From a bacterium (GTDB lineage: Bacteria > Pseudomonadota > Alphaproteobacteria > Ferrovibrionales > Ferrovibrionaceae): a stretch of 47,549 nucleotides of DNA. The position numbers were made by a program, and so were the translations under genes. The notes under the pieces are model-generated. The model was given only the letters and a program-made list of their open reading frames with translations, did not search any database and was not told the origin of the DNA. This document shows positions 9,895 to 18,735 of the stretch, one piece after another (position 1 is the first letter of the stretch; each line of letters opens with the position of its first letter). Location: NCBI GenBank assembly GCA_022844005.1, contig JALHMN010000014.1, forward strand, positions 1-47,549, written 5' to 3'.

Positions 9895-10023
9895 GCCGCT
9901 CCGCTCCCGCTTCATCTTCCTCTCCCGTCTTTTGGGGAGGGAAGGATTGAGATCGAGCGTAGCACGAACGGCCGGTCTGGAATCAGGGTGACGATGCGAC
10001 ACGCCCTGTCCATGATCGTGGCC

Positions 10024-10476
10024 ATGGACACGAACCATCACGAGACGATGATGCGGCAGGCACTCGAACTCGCCGCCGTCGCGGACAAGGAAGGCGACAT
10101 GGGCGTTGGCGCGGTGATCGTGCGCGAGGGCGAAATCGTCGGCCGCGGGCGCAACCGCATCCACACCGGCAATTCGCTGATCCATGCGGAGACCGACGCC
10201 ATTTCCGATGCATGCCGCACGCTTGGCACGGACGACTTGTCAGGCACGACGCTCTACACCACGGTAGAGCCTTGTCCGATGTGCGCCGGCGCCTTGTTGA
10301 ACGCCAAGGTCGGCCACTGGGTGCTGGGCCTTCGCTTCAAGACGGTGGGACGCACCTTCGGCCGCTACTCCGTCGAGACGTTTGCCGAGTTCGTGGGCGC
10401 CGACATCAAATTCACGACCGGCATCCTCGAGGAGGACTGCCTCTCTCTGCGCAGCCGCTACTTCGCGCGCAAGTGA
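10024..10476 (+). CDS. Nucleoside/CMP-dCMP deaminase family protein
   Basis: 150 residues from the ATG at 10024. The zinc site is complete: His54-Ala-Glu56 (LIHAETDA) and Cys84/Cys87 (EPCPMCAG). This is the small guanine/cytosine/tRNA-adenosine deaminase fold; the exact base is not evident, but TadA-specific residues are not obvious, so 'nucleoside deaminase' is safest. GTG 9988 and ATG 9994 are in-frame alternatives. Its end overlaps the convergent DUF1801 gene by 19 bases. Confidence 0.88.
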   Translation: MDTNHHETMMRQALELAAVADKEGDMGVGAVIVREGEIVGRGRNRIHTGNSLIHAETDAISDACRTLGTDDLSGTTLYTTVEPCPMCAGALLNAKVGHWVLGLRFKTVGRTFGRYSVETFAEFVGADIKFTTGILEEDCLSLRSRYFARK

Positions 10477-10868
10477 TGGGTGAGCGCGAGGGCCAAGCAG
10501 TGCCTTAGCGCACCCAAGGGCGGCCGGTCCTCGGGCCCGAACCTGATAGCCCGCTTGCCGTCAAACGCGAAGGTGTCCGGATAGAGCTCGCGGAACTGGC
10601 CGATCAAGCCGCTCTGGCAATGGAAGTAGACGGCGTAGCCGCCGCTGTCGCCCTTCAGCCGGTCGATGCGCACCGTGGTGCCGCTGCCCGTCTCCTCGGT
10701 GAGATAGCTTGGCTGGCCCCATTTCAGCGTCTCTGTCAGAACGCCGACGCCGTCGGTCGTGGCCGCCACATCGAAGATGGTCTCGCGCAGCGCCATCAGC
10801 CGGGCACGCACCTCCGGCAGATAGGCCTTGAACGTCGCGGCCACCCTGGGATCGCCAAACCGTTTCAT
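10458..10868 (-). CDS. DUF1801 domain protein
   Basis: 136 residues, small and soluble. The pattern YLPEVRARLMALRETIF...TLKWGQPSYL and the late GKRAIRFGPEDRPP match DUF1801, a family related to YdhG-like/frataxin-fold proteins of unknown function. Its 3' end overlaps that of the convergent deaminase by 19 bases. Confidence 0.8.
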   Translation of the reverse strand: MKRFGDPRVAATFKAYLPEVRARLMALRETIFDVAATTDGVGVLTETLKWGQPSYLTEETGSGTTVRIDRLKGDSGGYAVYFHCQSGLIGQFRELYPDTFAFDGKRAIRFGPEDRPPLGALRHCLALALTHHLRAK

Positions 10869-10964
10869 GGGAAGAGCCTAGCACGAACCTGCTGGGCCGG
10901 GCTGGCGAGCCGGGCGCTCGTGTGGGAGGCTCTCTCCAAGCAAGAATGAATCGGAGGAGCGTCC

Positions 10965-11924
10965 ATGCGTCGTCGTGCGTTCACCGCCTCGGCTTTTGCA
11001 ACCGCGCTCGCGTCGCCCGCGATCGCCCAGGCGCCCTGGCCCGCCAAGCCACTCCGCCTCGTCATCCCCTATCCGCCCGGCGGACCGTCGGACGTCTCGA
11101 GCCGGATCGTCATGGAGCGTGCCGCCCAGCTGCTGGGCCAGGGCGTGCTGTTCGACAACAAGGCCGGCGCCTCGGGCATGATCGGGGCGGAGTTCGTGAA
11201 GAACCAGCCGGTCGACCATCACACCTTCCTCACGACGACCACGGCGATGGTCTGCATCACGCGACACCTGCAGCCGATCCCGTTCGACCCCGATCGCGAC
11301 ATCGTCCCGGTCTCGCGCATGACGACCTCGTGGGGCGCCTTCGCCGTCCATCCTTCGGTGCCGGCCGATACGGTCGCGGAGTTCGTGGCCTATGCGAAGG
11401 CCAATCCGGGCAAGCTCAACTACGGCTCGGCCGGGCTTGCCACGATCACCCATCTGTTCGGCGAGATGCTCTGCCTCGAAGCCGGCATCCGGATGACCCA
11501 CGTGCCCTATCGCGGCAGTGCGCCCGCGACCAACGCGTTGCTGGCCGGCGAGATCCAGGCGCAATTCGACCAGACGACCCTGCCGCACATCAAGGCGGGC
11601 AAGCTGCGGGCCCTCGCGATCCTCGCCGAGGTGCGCCACCCGGATTTCCCCGACGTCCCGACCCTGCAGGAGACCGGCTACGGCAAGGAAAGCGGCGATT
11701 CCTGGTTCGGCATCCTCGCCCCTGCCGGCACCTCACCCGAGGCGATCGCGCGGCTCGACAAGGCGATTGCCGATGCGCTCCGCGCGCCCGACATCGTCGC
11801 CAAGGTCCACAATGGCGGCATGCGCGTGACCTATCTCGATCCGGCGGACTTCAAGGCACGCATCGGCGTCGAGAGCAGCATGTTCGGCGCGATCATCAAG
11901 AAGGGCGACATCAAGCTGCCCTGA
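10965..11924 (+). CDS. Bug family tripartite tricarboxylate transporter receptor
   Basis: 319 residues. A Tat-like N-terminus (MRRRAFTASAFATALASPAI) is followed by the mature start WPAKPLRLVIPYPPGGPSDV, the hallmark of Bug periplasmic receptors. Further conserved pieces are LNYGSAG, HVPYRGSAPA and an IKAGKLRALAI strand. Bug proteins capture carboxylates and related ligands; no TctA/TctB genes are nearby, which is usual for orphan Bug genes. A GGAGGAG site precedes the ATG. Confidence 0.93.
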   Translation: MRRRAFTASAFATALASPAIAQAPWPAKPLRLVIPYPPGGPSDVSSRIVMERAAQLLGQGVLFDNKAGASGMIGAEFVKNQPVDHHTFLTTTTAMVCITRHLQPIPFDPDRDIVPVSRMTTSWGAFAVHPSVPADTVAEFVAYAKANPGKLNYGSAGLATITHLFGEMLCLEAGIRMTHVPYRGSAPATNALLAGEIQAQFDQTTLPHIKAGKLRALAILAEVRHPDFPDVPTLQETGYGKESGDSWFGILAPAGTSPEAIARLDKAIADALRAPDIVAKVHNGGMRVTYLDPADFKARIGVESSMFGAIIKKGDIKLP

Positions 11925-11943
11925 CGATTGCGGACTTCGCCCT

Positions 11944-13320
11944 TCACGATTTGCGGCGGGGCCGGGGCTGCGACGACCATACGCCCGGCCAGAGGAGCGA
12001 CAGCAGCAGCACGGCCAGAAGGCCGCCGCCCGCCGTCACGAAGGCGAAGCGATAGCCCGCGAGGAAGCCGCCCATGTTCATGAAACCCTGCGCGCCATGG
12101 GCCTGCAGCGCCGTCAGCACCGAGGCGCCGGCGACGATGCCGATCGTGCGCGTGAGCAGCGAGAGGCTGCCCGCGACGCCGCGGTCGCGGGCCGGCAGGG
12201 TGGCCGTCACGATGTCGGTATAGGCGACCGTCAGCAGGCCCTGCCCCATCCCCTCCAGTACCAGCAATGCCGCGACGACGAGAACCGGCGTGTCGATCCC
12301 GGTGAAGCCCAGAGGCAGCAGGCCGAGCCCCACGCAGGCAATACCCGCAATGACGGTGGGGCGCTGGCCGATGCGGTGCACCAGGAAGGCCGAGAGCGGC
12401 GCTCCGGTCAGGCTGCCGCCATAGGCCATCGCCAGCACGATGCCGACGCCCAGCGGCGTCAGCTTCAGCACGTTCACCAGGTAATAGGGCGTCAGCAGCA
12501 GGATGGCGAAGCCCGCGAGGTTGGCGAGCGCATTGAGCACGTTCGGGATCGTGAAGCGCGGATCGGCGAAGAGCGACGGCCGGATGATCGGCTCCGGCAC
12601 CCGGTTGGCGCGGCGGACATAGGCCACGATCAGCACCAGCGCGACGATGGCCATCGCCAGGGCCCACGGGCCCGGGATCTCCCTGCGCTGCGAGAAGGTG
12701 AGCGACAGGAGCAGCGTGCTCATGCAGGCCGCCAGCAGCACCGCCCCAACGGCATCGAACGGGCGCGAGTCGGGCTTGGGCGAGGGCAGCAGACCCGACA
12801 GAGCGAGCGTCACGAGGGCGAGCGGCACGCGCACCCAGTAGACGGCGGGCCAGCCCCACAGCTCGACCAGTGCGCCTCCCAGGAAAGGGCCGATGGCGGC
12901 CGCAATGGCCATGGTACTCGCAAACCCCGCCAGCGCCTTGGTGCGATCGCTCTCGGGAAACAACGAGGTGGCCAGTGCGGGCGTGCAGGACAGCGCCAGC
13001 GCCGTGCCGATGCCCTGGACCCCGCGCGCCCACAGGAACAGCGGCCAGTCCGGCGCCGCCGCGCAGGCCGCGCACCCGAGGGCGGAGATCGCGAGGCCGA
13101 TGCGGAAGATCAGCCGGTGACCGAACAGGTCGCCCAGCTTGCCGCAGACCAGCATCAGCGAGCCGTAGGTGAGCACGTAGCAGATCACGAGCCACTGCAC
13201 GTCGCCCAGAGCGACCTTGAAATGGGCCGTGATGGCCGGCAGTGCCACGTTCACGGCGATGTCGAGCGGGGCGAGCGACGCACCCAGCCCGACGATGGCG
13301 AGGCCGAAGGCGGGCTTCAT
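11944..13320 (-). CDS. MFS transporter, DHA2/EmrB-like multidrug exporter type
   Basis: 458 residues with 12-14 hydrophobic helices. The N-terminus LDIAVNVALPAITAHF is the DHA2 motif D1 (LDxTIVNVALP), and GKLGDLFGHRLIFRIG is motif A. This places it among drug:H+ antiporters of the EmrB/QacA group. It starts 13 bases after the dienelactone hydrolase stop and is probably in the same transcript. Substrate unknown. Confidence 0.9.
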   Translation of the reverse strand: MKPAFGLAIVGLGASLAPLDIAVNVALPAITAHFKVALGDVQWLVICYVLTYGSLMLVCGKLGDLFGHRLIFRIGLAISALGCAACAAAPDWPLFLWARGVQGIGTALALSCTPALATSLFPESDRTKALAGFASTMAIAAAIGPFLGGALVELWGWPAVYWVRVPLALVTLALSGLLPSPKPDSRPFDAVGAVLLAACMSTLLLSLTFSQRREIPGPWALAMAIVALVLIVAYVRRANRVPEPIIRPSLFADPRFTIPNVLNALANLAGFAILLLTPYYLVNVLKLTPLGVGIVLAMAYGGSLTGAPLSAFLVHRIGQRPTVIAGIACVGLGLLPLGFTGIDTPVLVVAALLVLEGMGQGLLTVAYTDIVTATLPARDRGVAGSLSLLTRTIGIVAGASVLTALQAHGAQGFMNMGGFLAGYRFAFVTAGGGLLAVLLLSLLWPGVWSSQPRPRRKS

Positions 13321-13333
13321 GCCCGCAGCCGGC

Positions 13334-13993
13334 TCAGAGGTGCTTCTTCAGGAATTCGAGCATCCTCTCCCACGCCGCGTTCGCCGACTTCACGTCGTAG
13401 GCCTCGCTGCGCTCGTTGGCGAAGGCATGCGCGGCGTCGTAGCGGAAGATCTCGGGGCTCTGGCCGGCGCCCTTCATCGTCTTCTCGAGCGCGTCGACGG
13501 CCGCCGGCGTGCACCAGTCGTCCTGGTTGGCGAAGTGGCCCTGCAGCGGCACCGTGATCCTGGCCGGGTCGGCAAGCTGGCCCGGCGGGATGCCGTAGAA
13601 GGGCACGCCGCAGGAAATGCCGCCCACGCGGGCACAGGCCGCGATGGTGAGCGCGCCGCCCATGCAGAAGCCCATCACGCCGACCTTGCCCCCGAGACCT
13701 GCCAGGTGCTTCACCGCCCCGGCAATGTCCTGGTCGGCGGCGCCGACGAAATCGAGGCCGCTCATCATGTGGTTGGCCTCGTCCGGCTTCTGGGTCACGC
13801 GGCCCTTGTAGAGGTCGGGCGCCAGCGCATTGTAGCCCTGCCGCGCAAACCGGTCGGCGACGCCGCAGATCTGGTCGTTGAGACCCCACCATTCCTGGAT
13901 CACGACGATCCCCGGCCGGCCCTTCCCGGCCTCGGCCAGATAGCCCTTGCAGGTCGATCCGTCGGGACGCTCGAAGTCGATCAGACTGCCCAT
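13334..13993 (-). CDS. Dienelactone hydrolase family protein
   Basis: 219 residues, alpha/beta hydrolase. The nucleophile is Cys110 in VMGFCMGG, as in true dienelactone hydrolases; the acid lies in NQDDW (158-159) and the base is His189 (AAHAF). IQEWWGLND and APDLYKG are also family-typical. Family members open dienelactones in chloroaromatic breakdown but many act on other esters; no aromatic pathway genes are nearby. It leads a two-gene unit with the MFS gene. Confidence 0.9.
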   Translation of the reverse strand: MGSLIDFERPDGSTCKGYLAEAGKGRPGIVVIQEWWGLNDQICGVADRFARQGYNALAPDLYKGRVTQKPDEANHMMSGLDFVGAADQDIAGAVKHLAGLGGKVGVMGFCMGGALTIAACARVGGISCGVPFYGIPPGQLADPARITVPLQGHFANQDDWCTPAAVDALEKTMKGAGQSPEIFRYDAAHAFANERSEAYDVKSANAAWERMLEFLKKHL

Positions 13994-14074
13994 GTGTTTG
14001 TCCTCCTGAATGTCTTTGTCGCCAAAAGATGCGTCGCTTCGCCCAGCATGACAACATTCCTCATTACGTAATCA

Positions 14075-14117
14075 TTTCATGTTCCTCTCCCCCTTGGGGG
14101 AGAGGCTAGGTGAGGGG
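14075..14117 (+). repeat. Left inverted arm of DUF559 unit
   Basis: 43-bp arm with internal 10-bp hairpin; supplies the last codons (PPRGRGT) and the TGA of the DUF559 gene. Confidence 0.85.
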
Positions 14118-14457
14118 CGCTTGCCAAGAGAGCTTGTTCGATCTCCGCCCATATGCCTTCCCGATTCTCGACGACTTGATTTGCCCAGAACCGCAGTACA
14201 CGCCATCCGTCCCGTTCCATCGCCGCCGTGCGTCGATTATCGGCGTCAATTTGGAAAGCATGATGATCGCCATCGATTTCGATAACGATCTTAAGCGATA
14301 TGCAGGCGAAATCGGCAAAGTACGGACCGATGGGATGCTGCCGCCTGAATTTGAACCCATGCAGGCGACGCCCTCGAAGAAGCTCCCAGCAGATTCGCTC
14401 TGCGCGGCTGCCATCGCGACGCAGTTCTCGGGCTCGCGCAGTCGCTTCGTCCTGCAT
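14077..14457 (-). CDS. DUF559 endonuclease-domain protein (Vsr-like fold)
   Basis: 126 residues. RAERICWELLRGRRLHGFKF, RRQHPIGPYFADF and the strand IVIEIDGDHH are the DUF559 signature, a Vsr/PD-(D/E)xK-like fold; the acidic residues of IEIDGDHH and the Asp of YFADF are candidate metal ligands. The C-terminal tail PHLASPPRGRGT is translated from the flanking palindromic repeat, so gene and repeat have co-evolved or been captured together. Biological role unknown. Confidence 0.85.
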   Translation of the reverse strand: MQDEATARARELRRDGSRAERICWELLRGRRLHGFKFRRQHPIGPYFADFACISLKIVIEIDGDHHAFQIDADNRRTAAMERDGWRVLRFWANQVVENREGIWAEIEQALLASAPHLASPPRGRGT

Positions 14458-14459
14458 TC

Positions 14460-14502
14460 CCCCTCACCTAACCTCTCCCCCAAGGGGGAGAGGAACATGA
14501 AA
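14460..14502 (-). repeat. Right inverted arm of DUF559 unit
   Basis: Reverse complement of 14075-14117 with one mismatch; lies 2 bases upstream of the DUF559 ATG and 9 bases from the acyl-CoA synthetase stop. Confidence 0.85.
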
Positions 14503-14510
14503 CCGATGAT

Positions 14511-16031
14511 TCAGAGAAGTTTTCTGAGCTCCGTCTTCAGGATCTTGCCGTAGTTGTTCTTGGGCAGCGCCTCGATGAACTTGTAGTCCTTGGGGCGCTT
14601 GAAGCGGGCGATGTTGTCGAGGCAGAGCCTGTCGAGCTCGGCGGGCGAGAGGGTCTGGCCGGCGCGCGCGACGACGAAGGCCACCACCTCCTCGCCCCAT
14701 TCCGGATGCGGGCGGCCGACCACCGAACATTCGGCAATGCCGGCATGGCGGTTCAGCACGTCCTCGATCTCGCGCGGATAGATGTTGGAGCCGCCCGAGA
14801 TGATCATGTCCTTGGAGCGGTCCTTGAGCGTGAGCAGCCCCTCCTCGTCGAAGGCGCCGACATCGCCGGTCCACAGCCAGCCGTCGCGCAGCGAGCGTGC
14901 CGTCGCCTCGGGATCGTTCCAGTAGCCCGCCATCACCGGATCGCCTTTCGCAATGATCTCGCCGACCTCGCCGACGGGAAGCCGGCGTCCCGCCTCGTCG
15001 ACCACCCTCACCTCCATGCAGGAGTCCGCGCGGCCCGCCGAGGCCAGACGCTGCTCCCAGCGCGGATGGGTGCGGTCCCCGTGATACTCGCGGCTGAGAT
15101 GGGTGATGGTCATCGGGCTCTCGCCCTGGCCGTAGAGCTGCATCAGCTTGTTGCCCAGAAGATCGAGCGCGCGCTTGAGATCCGAGACGTACATCGGCGC
15201 ACCGCCATAGGTGATGAGCCTCAACGCCTCGGGCTGCAGCTCGGCCACGCTGCCATGCTCGATCAGCCGCTTCACCATGGTGGGCGCGAGGAAGATCGAG
15301 CATTGCGGCCAGCGGTTCATCAGCTCGACCGTCTCGGGCACCTCGTACTTGCCGCTCTCGGGGAAGACCTGCACCGAGCCGCGCGCCAGCATCGCGAAGT
15401 TCCACAGGCCCGAGCCATGGCTGATGGGTGCGGCATGCACGATCGAGCCGCCGGGCGGCGGACGGTCGACATCGGCGAAGTAGTTGAGCGTCATCGCCAG
15501 CAGATTGCGATGCGTCAGCGTCGCGCCCTTCGGGCGGCCGGTGGTGCCCGACGTATAGAACAGCCACGCCGGGTCAGTGGGCTCGGCATCGGCGATCGGG
15601 CTCGGATCGCCCACCGCCATGAAGGTGTAGGAGCGCGTCGTGACATCGACGATCTCCTTCAGCGCGGGCGCCTCCCTTGCGGCCTCGGCGATCGTGCCGG
15701 CGAGGTCGGGTGTCACGAAACAGAGCTTCGCGCCCGAATTCGCCAGGATGAACGCGAATTCCTTGGCATGCAGTTTGGCATTCATCGGCACCGCGCAGAG
15801 GCCGGCATGCCAGATCGCGTACATCACCTCGATCGATTCGACGCAATTGGCCATGGCGAAGGCCACCCGGTCGCCGCGCGCGAGGCCGAAGCGGGCGGCG
15901 AAGTGCGTGCTCATCACCGAGACCTTGCGCCACAGATCGCGATAATTGAGATGCGCCGACGTCCCGCGGGCCAGTGCGGGCAGGTCTCGGAACTCCTGCG
16001 CGGAGCCCAGCAGCAGATGGGCGATGTTCAT
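14511..16031 (-). CDS. AMP-binding acyl-CoA synthetase
   Basis: 506 residues of the adenylate-forming ligase superfamily. The P-loop YTSGTTGRPKGATLTHRN, the YGQGES adenine motif, GWLWTGDVGAFDEEG and the hinge LKDRSKDMIISGGSNIYP are present, as is the late catalytic Lys in NNYGKILK. It should activate a carboxylic acid as acyl-AMP and transfer it to CoA; chain length cannot be read. Divergent from the FAD oxidoreductase by 63 bases, so the two may share a promoter region. Confidence 0.93.
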   Translation of the reverse strand: MNIAHLLLGSAQEFRDLPALARGTSAHLNYRDLWRKVSVMSTHFAARFGLARGDRVAFAMANCVESIEVMYAIWHAGLCAVPMNAKLHAKEFAFILANSGAKLCFVTPDLAGTIAEAAREAPALKEIVDVTTRSYTFMAVGDPSPIADAEPTDPAWLFYTSGTTGRPKGATLTHRNLLAMTLNYFADVDRPPPGGSIVHAAPISHGSGLWNFAMLARGSVQVFPESGKYEVPETVELMNRWPQCSIFLAPTMVKRLIEHGSVAELQPEALRLITYGGAPMYVSDLKRALDLLGNKLMQLYGQGESPMTITHLSREYHGDRTHPRWEQRLASAGRADSCMEVRVVDEAGRRLPVGEVGEIIAKGDPVMAGYWNDPEATARSLRDGWLWTGDVGAFDEEGLLTLKDRSKDMIISGGSNIYPREIEDVLNRHAGIAECSVVGRPHPEWGEEVVAFVVARAGQTLSPAELDRLCLDNIARFKRPKDYKFIEALPKNNYGKILKTELRKLL

Positions 16032-16094
16032 GGGCGTCGTTTCCTCGCGCGCCGACTATTGCAGCCGTGGCATCGACCTTGCAATGTGCCGCCC

Positions 16095-17240
16095 ATGCAG
16101 GATTTCGATTTCGCCATCGTCGGCGCCGGCATTGCCGGGGTCTCCGTCGCCTTCCACCTCGCGCCCCATGCGAAGGTGATCATCCTCGAGCGGGAGAACG
16201 TGCCCGCCTATCACACGACGGGGCGCTCCGCGGCGCTGCATTCCGAGACCTACGGCAGCGCGCAGATTCGCGCCATCACGGTTGCCTCGGGCCGCTTCTA
16301 CCGCAATCCGCCGCCGGGCTTCGCCGACCACCCGGTCCTGACGCCGCGCGGCGCGCTGGTCGCAGGGCATGCCGGGCAGGAAGCCGCCGTGAAGGCCGCC
16401 GCCGCCGACTATGCGCAGCTCGTGCCCTCGGTACGCTGGCTGGAGCCGGCCGAAGTGCTGCGTCGCCTGCCCCTCCTCAAGCCCGAGGCCGTCAGCGGCG
16501 GCGCGGTGTTCGAGCCCGAAGCCGACGACATGGACGTGGCCGCCATCCACGGCGGCTTCCTGAAGGGCGCGCGCGCCGCGGGCGCCGTGCTGCGGCTGAA
16601 TGCCGAGGTCACCGGCCTGACCCGCCTCGACGGGCTGTGGACCGTGGTGCTGCGCGACGGCGAAACGGTACGCGCGGCCAACGTCATCGATGCGGCGGGC
16701 GCGTGGGCCGACGTGCTGGGCGGCATGGCCGGCTGCGTGCCGGTCGGCCTGGTGCCGAAGCGGCGCACCGCCTTCACGTTCGATGCGCCGGAGGGACTGG
16801 ACCTCGGTCCGTTGCCGATGATGATCGACTTCGACGAGAGCTTCTACTTCAAGCCCGAGGTCGGACAGTTCCTGGGCTCGCTGGCCGACGAGACCCCCTC
16901 GCCGCCCTGCGACGCGCAGCCCGAGGAGATCGACGTCGCCACCGCCGTCGACCGCATCGAAACGGCCAGCACGCTGCAGATCCGCCGGATCAAGAACAAG
17001 TGGGCCGGCCTGCGTTCCTTCGTGCACGACAAGAATCTGGTCGCGGGCTACGATTCCAAGGTCGAGGGCTTCTTCTGGCTGGCGGGCCAGGGCGGCTACG
17101 GCATCCAGACCGGCTACGCCGCCGGCCAGCTCGCCGCCGCGCTGGCGCGGGGCAAGCCCCTGCCCGCCGAGGTCGCCGACCTCGGGGTCACGGAAGATTC
17201 GCTGTCGCCGGCACGGTTTGCGGTGAGCGACGACGCCTGA
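16095..17240 (+). CDS. FAD-dependent oxidoreductase (DAO family)
   Basis: 381 residues. The FAD dinucleotide motif FAIVGAGIAGVSVAFHLA is at 7-24, followed by ILEREN and HTTGRSAALHSETYG; GQGGYGIQTGYAAG near the end closes the flavin site. This is the D-amino acid/glycine oxidase-like DAO fold, close to D-arginine/dehydrogenase-type proteins. A long upstream open frame over the synthetase is spurious. It is the last backbone gene before the split tRNA. Confidence 0.9.
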   Translation: MQDFDFAIVGAGIAGVSVAFHLAPHAKVIILERENVPAYHTTGRSAALHSETYGSAQIRAITVASGRFYRNPPPGFADHPVLTPRGALVAGHAGQEAAVKAAAADYAQLVPSVRWLEPAEVLRRLPLLKPEAVSGGAVFEPEADDMDVAAIHGGFLKGARAAGAVLRLNAEVTGLTRLDGLWTVVLRDGETVRAANVIDAAGAWADVLGGMAGCVPVGLVPKRRTAFTFDAPEGLDLGPLPMMIDFDESFYFKPEVGQFLGSLADETPSPPCDAQPEEIDVATAVDRIETASTLQIRRIKNKWAGLRSFVHDKNLVAGYDSKVEGFFWLAGQGGYGIQTGYAAGQLAAALARGKPLPAEVADLGVTEDSLSPARFAVSDDA

Positions 17241-17284
17241 CCGGGATGACACGGGAATCGACCCTCACTATGGTCGCCCCGCGG

Positions 17285-17324
17285 GCCCCCGTGGCGGAAC
17301 TGGTAGACGCCAGCGACTTAAAAT
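17285..17324 (+). pseudogene. 5' half of chromosomal tRNA-Leu(UAA), split by island
   Basis: Acceptor strand GCCCCCG, a D arm with GGTAGACGC, and the anticodon stem AGCGA followed by CTTAAAAT, where homology stops. No variable arm, T arm or CCA follows. Joined to 45873-45921 it forms a complete tRNA-Leu(UAA) with paired acceptor, anticodon and T stems. Confidence 0.9.
17316..17324 (+). repeat. attL core
   Basis: ACTTAAAAT, identical to the copy at 45864-45872; bases before it belong to the chromosomal tRNA and bases after it to the island. Confidence 0.85.
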
Positions 17325-17443
17325 TGTTGAGCAGAATACCACCGTACTCATTTTTTCTTTATTTTTCAACGTTCTAGAGATAAGATAACCTCGAAATAGG
17401 CCATACACAGAGCCTACACAAACAGCACATTTCGAGGCACACG

Positions 17444-18676
17444 ATGGCAACACACGAATTGATGGGAGGTAAGCTTCACGTCTACAAGCGCGAGAACAGC
17501 GACAAATGGCAGTGCTCCACACACATGGGCGGCAAGATGCGCCGCAAGAGCACGAAGTGCGAAAGCCTAGAACAGGCAAAAGACTTCGCTGAGGACTGGT
17601 ATCTTCAGCTCAAGGTGAAGAACCGCGCCGGACTGCTAAAAAACGAGCGCACCTTCAAGCAAGCGGCGGAGCAATTCCGGCGCGAATACGAAATCATCAC
17701 GGAAGGCACGCGCAGCCCAACTTACGTTGGCGCGCATTGGATGCGTCTTGAGAAGTACCTGATCCCGTTCTTCGGACATATGGGCTTGTCGGAAATCACG
17801 GCGGGAACGCTTCAAGAGTATCGCATTCACCGCAAGGAAACTTTCGTCCCTCGCCTCAAGCCCGCGCCTTCAACCGTGACAGATACGCCGCCGCGCAAAG
17901 GCCCTGCACGAAATACGATCCATCAGGAGATCGTCACTCTGCGGCAAGTGCTGAAAACGGCGCTGCGTCACGGATGGCTGCAACACCTTCCTGATTTGTC
18001 CGAGCCGTACAAGACCAACGCTAAGATCTCGCATCGCGCGTGGTTCTCTCCTGAAGAATACAAGAAGCTGTACGACGCTACGCGTCGACGCGCGGAGAAG
18101 CCAAACAAGGGTGAGCGCTTCCGCTGGGTTTCTGAGCAGACTCACGACTACGTGCTCTTCATGGCGAACACTGGTCTCAGGCCGGACGAAGCTAAGCGTC
18201 TCGAGTATCGTGATGTTTCGATCGTGCGCGACGACGGCACAGGTCAGACCATTCTCGAAATCGAGGTGCGCGGGAAACGTGGCACTGGCTACTGCAAGAG
18301 CATGCCAGGAGCCGTTTACCCATTCAGGAGATTACGGAAAAGGAACAACGGTCAGCCGACCGATAAGATATTCCCTAAATTCTCCTACATGCTCTTCAAC
18401 AAGGTCCTCGACGAAGAGAACCTCAAATTCGACCGGGAGGGCCAGCGCCGGACCCCCTACTCCTTGCGCCACACATATATATGTCTGCGTCTCATGGAGG
18501 GGGCCGACATCTACCAAGTGGCCAAAAACTGCCGTACCAGCGTCGAAATGATCGAGAATTTCTACGCTTCCCACATCAAGACGAGCCTGGACGCTTCGGC
18601 GATCAACGTACGTAAGACGAAGCCCATGAAGGCCAGGGTCAAGGCTGCTCTAGCCGACGAGTCCGCGGCGGCTTAG
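17444..18676 (+). CDS. int: Tyrosine recombinase, island integrase
   Basis: 410 residues. An N-terminal arm-binding/core-binding region is followed by the catalytic domain with Arg246 (TGLRPDEAKRLEY), Arg342 and His343 (YSLRHTY) and the nucleophile Tyr374 (ENFYASH). The usual first His of HxxR is a Tyr here. It lies 120 bases inside attL and reads inward, the normal place for an integrase that uses a tRNA gene. Its target would be the anticodon loop core ACTTAAAAT. Confidence 0.93.
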   Translation: MATHELMGGKLHVYKRENSDKWQCSTHMGGKMRRKSTKCESLEQAKDFAEDWYLQLKVKNRAGLLKNERTFKQAAEQFRREYEIITEGTRSPTYVGAHWMRLEKYLIPFFGHMGLSEITAGTLQEYRIHRKETFVPRLKPAPSTVTDTPPRKGPARNTIHQEIVTLRQVLKTALRHGWLQHLPDLSEPYKTNAKISHRAWFSPEEYKKLYDATRRRAEKPNKGERFRWVSEQTHDYVLFMANTGLRPDEAKRLEYRDVSIVRDDGTGQTILEIEVRGKRGTGYCKSMPGAVYPFRRLRKRNNGQPTDKIFPKFSYMLFNKVLDEENLKFDREGQRRTPYSLRHTYICLRLMEGADIYQVAKNCRTSVEMIENFYASHIKTSLDASAINVRKTKPMKARVKAALADESAAA

Positions 18677-18719
18677 GCTTGTGAACACAAGCCATCTTGG
18701 CGGTTGTGCACACAACCGC
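18676..18719. promoter_or_regulatory. Tandem dyads before the island tRNA
   Basis: Two perfect inverted repeats: GGCTTGTG-AA-CACAAGCC (18676-18693) and GCGGTTGTG-CA-CACAACCGC (18700-18719). They share the core TTGTG-NN-CACAA and their centres are 25 bases apart. They start on the last base of the integrase stop codon and end 16 bases before the tRNA. They could be operators, an integrase terminator or recombinase sites. Confidence 0.5.
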
Positions 18720-18735
18720 TATCATGCGCGAACGC

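Larger units (their letters stand above)
14075..14502. mobile_element. Small element: DUF559 gene between 43-bp inverted repeats
   Basis: A 428-bp unit bounded by arms 14075-14117 and 14460-14502 that match 42 of 43 bases in inverted orientation. Each arm contains its own hairpin, CCTCTCCCCC / GGGGGAGAGG with a 2-base loop, next to a TAGGTGAGGGG or rcTAGGTGAGGGG segment. The single gene inside ends within the left arm. The arms resemble widely dispersed genomic hairpin repeats. Calling it a mobile unit is inference; no target duplication is obvious. Confidence 0.5.

Noticed and set aside
9895..10185. N-terminal extension of the SDR
   Set aside because: It overlaps the deaminase 5' end and precedes the SDR nucleotide-binding start; no homology.
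12097..13557. Long plus-strand frame opposite the second MFS gene
   Set aside because: Arg/Gln/Ala-rich shadow of the minus-strand gene.
14706..16094. Long in-frame extension before the FAD oxidoreductase
   Set aside because: It lies antisense to the acyl-CoA synthetase and has no homology; the FAD motif begins right after the ATG at 16095.
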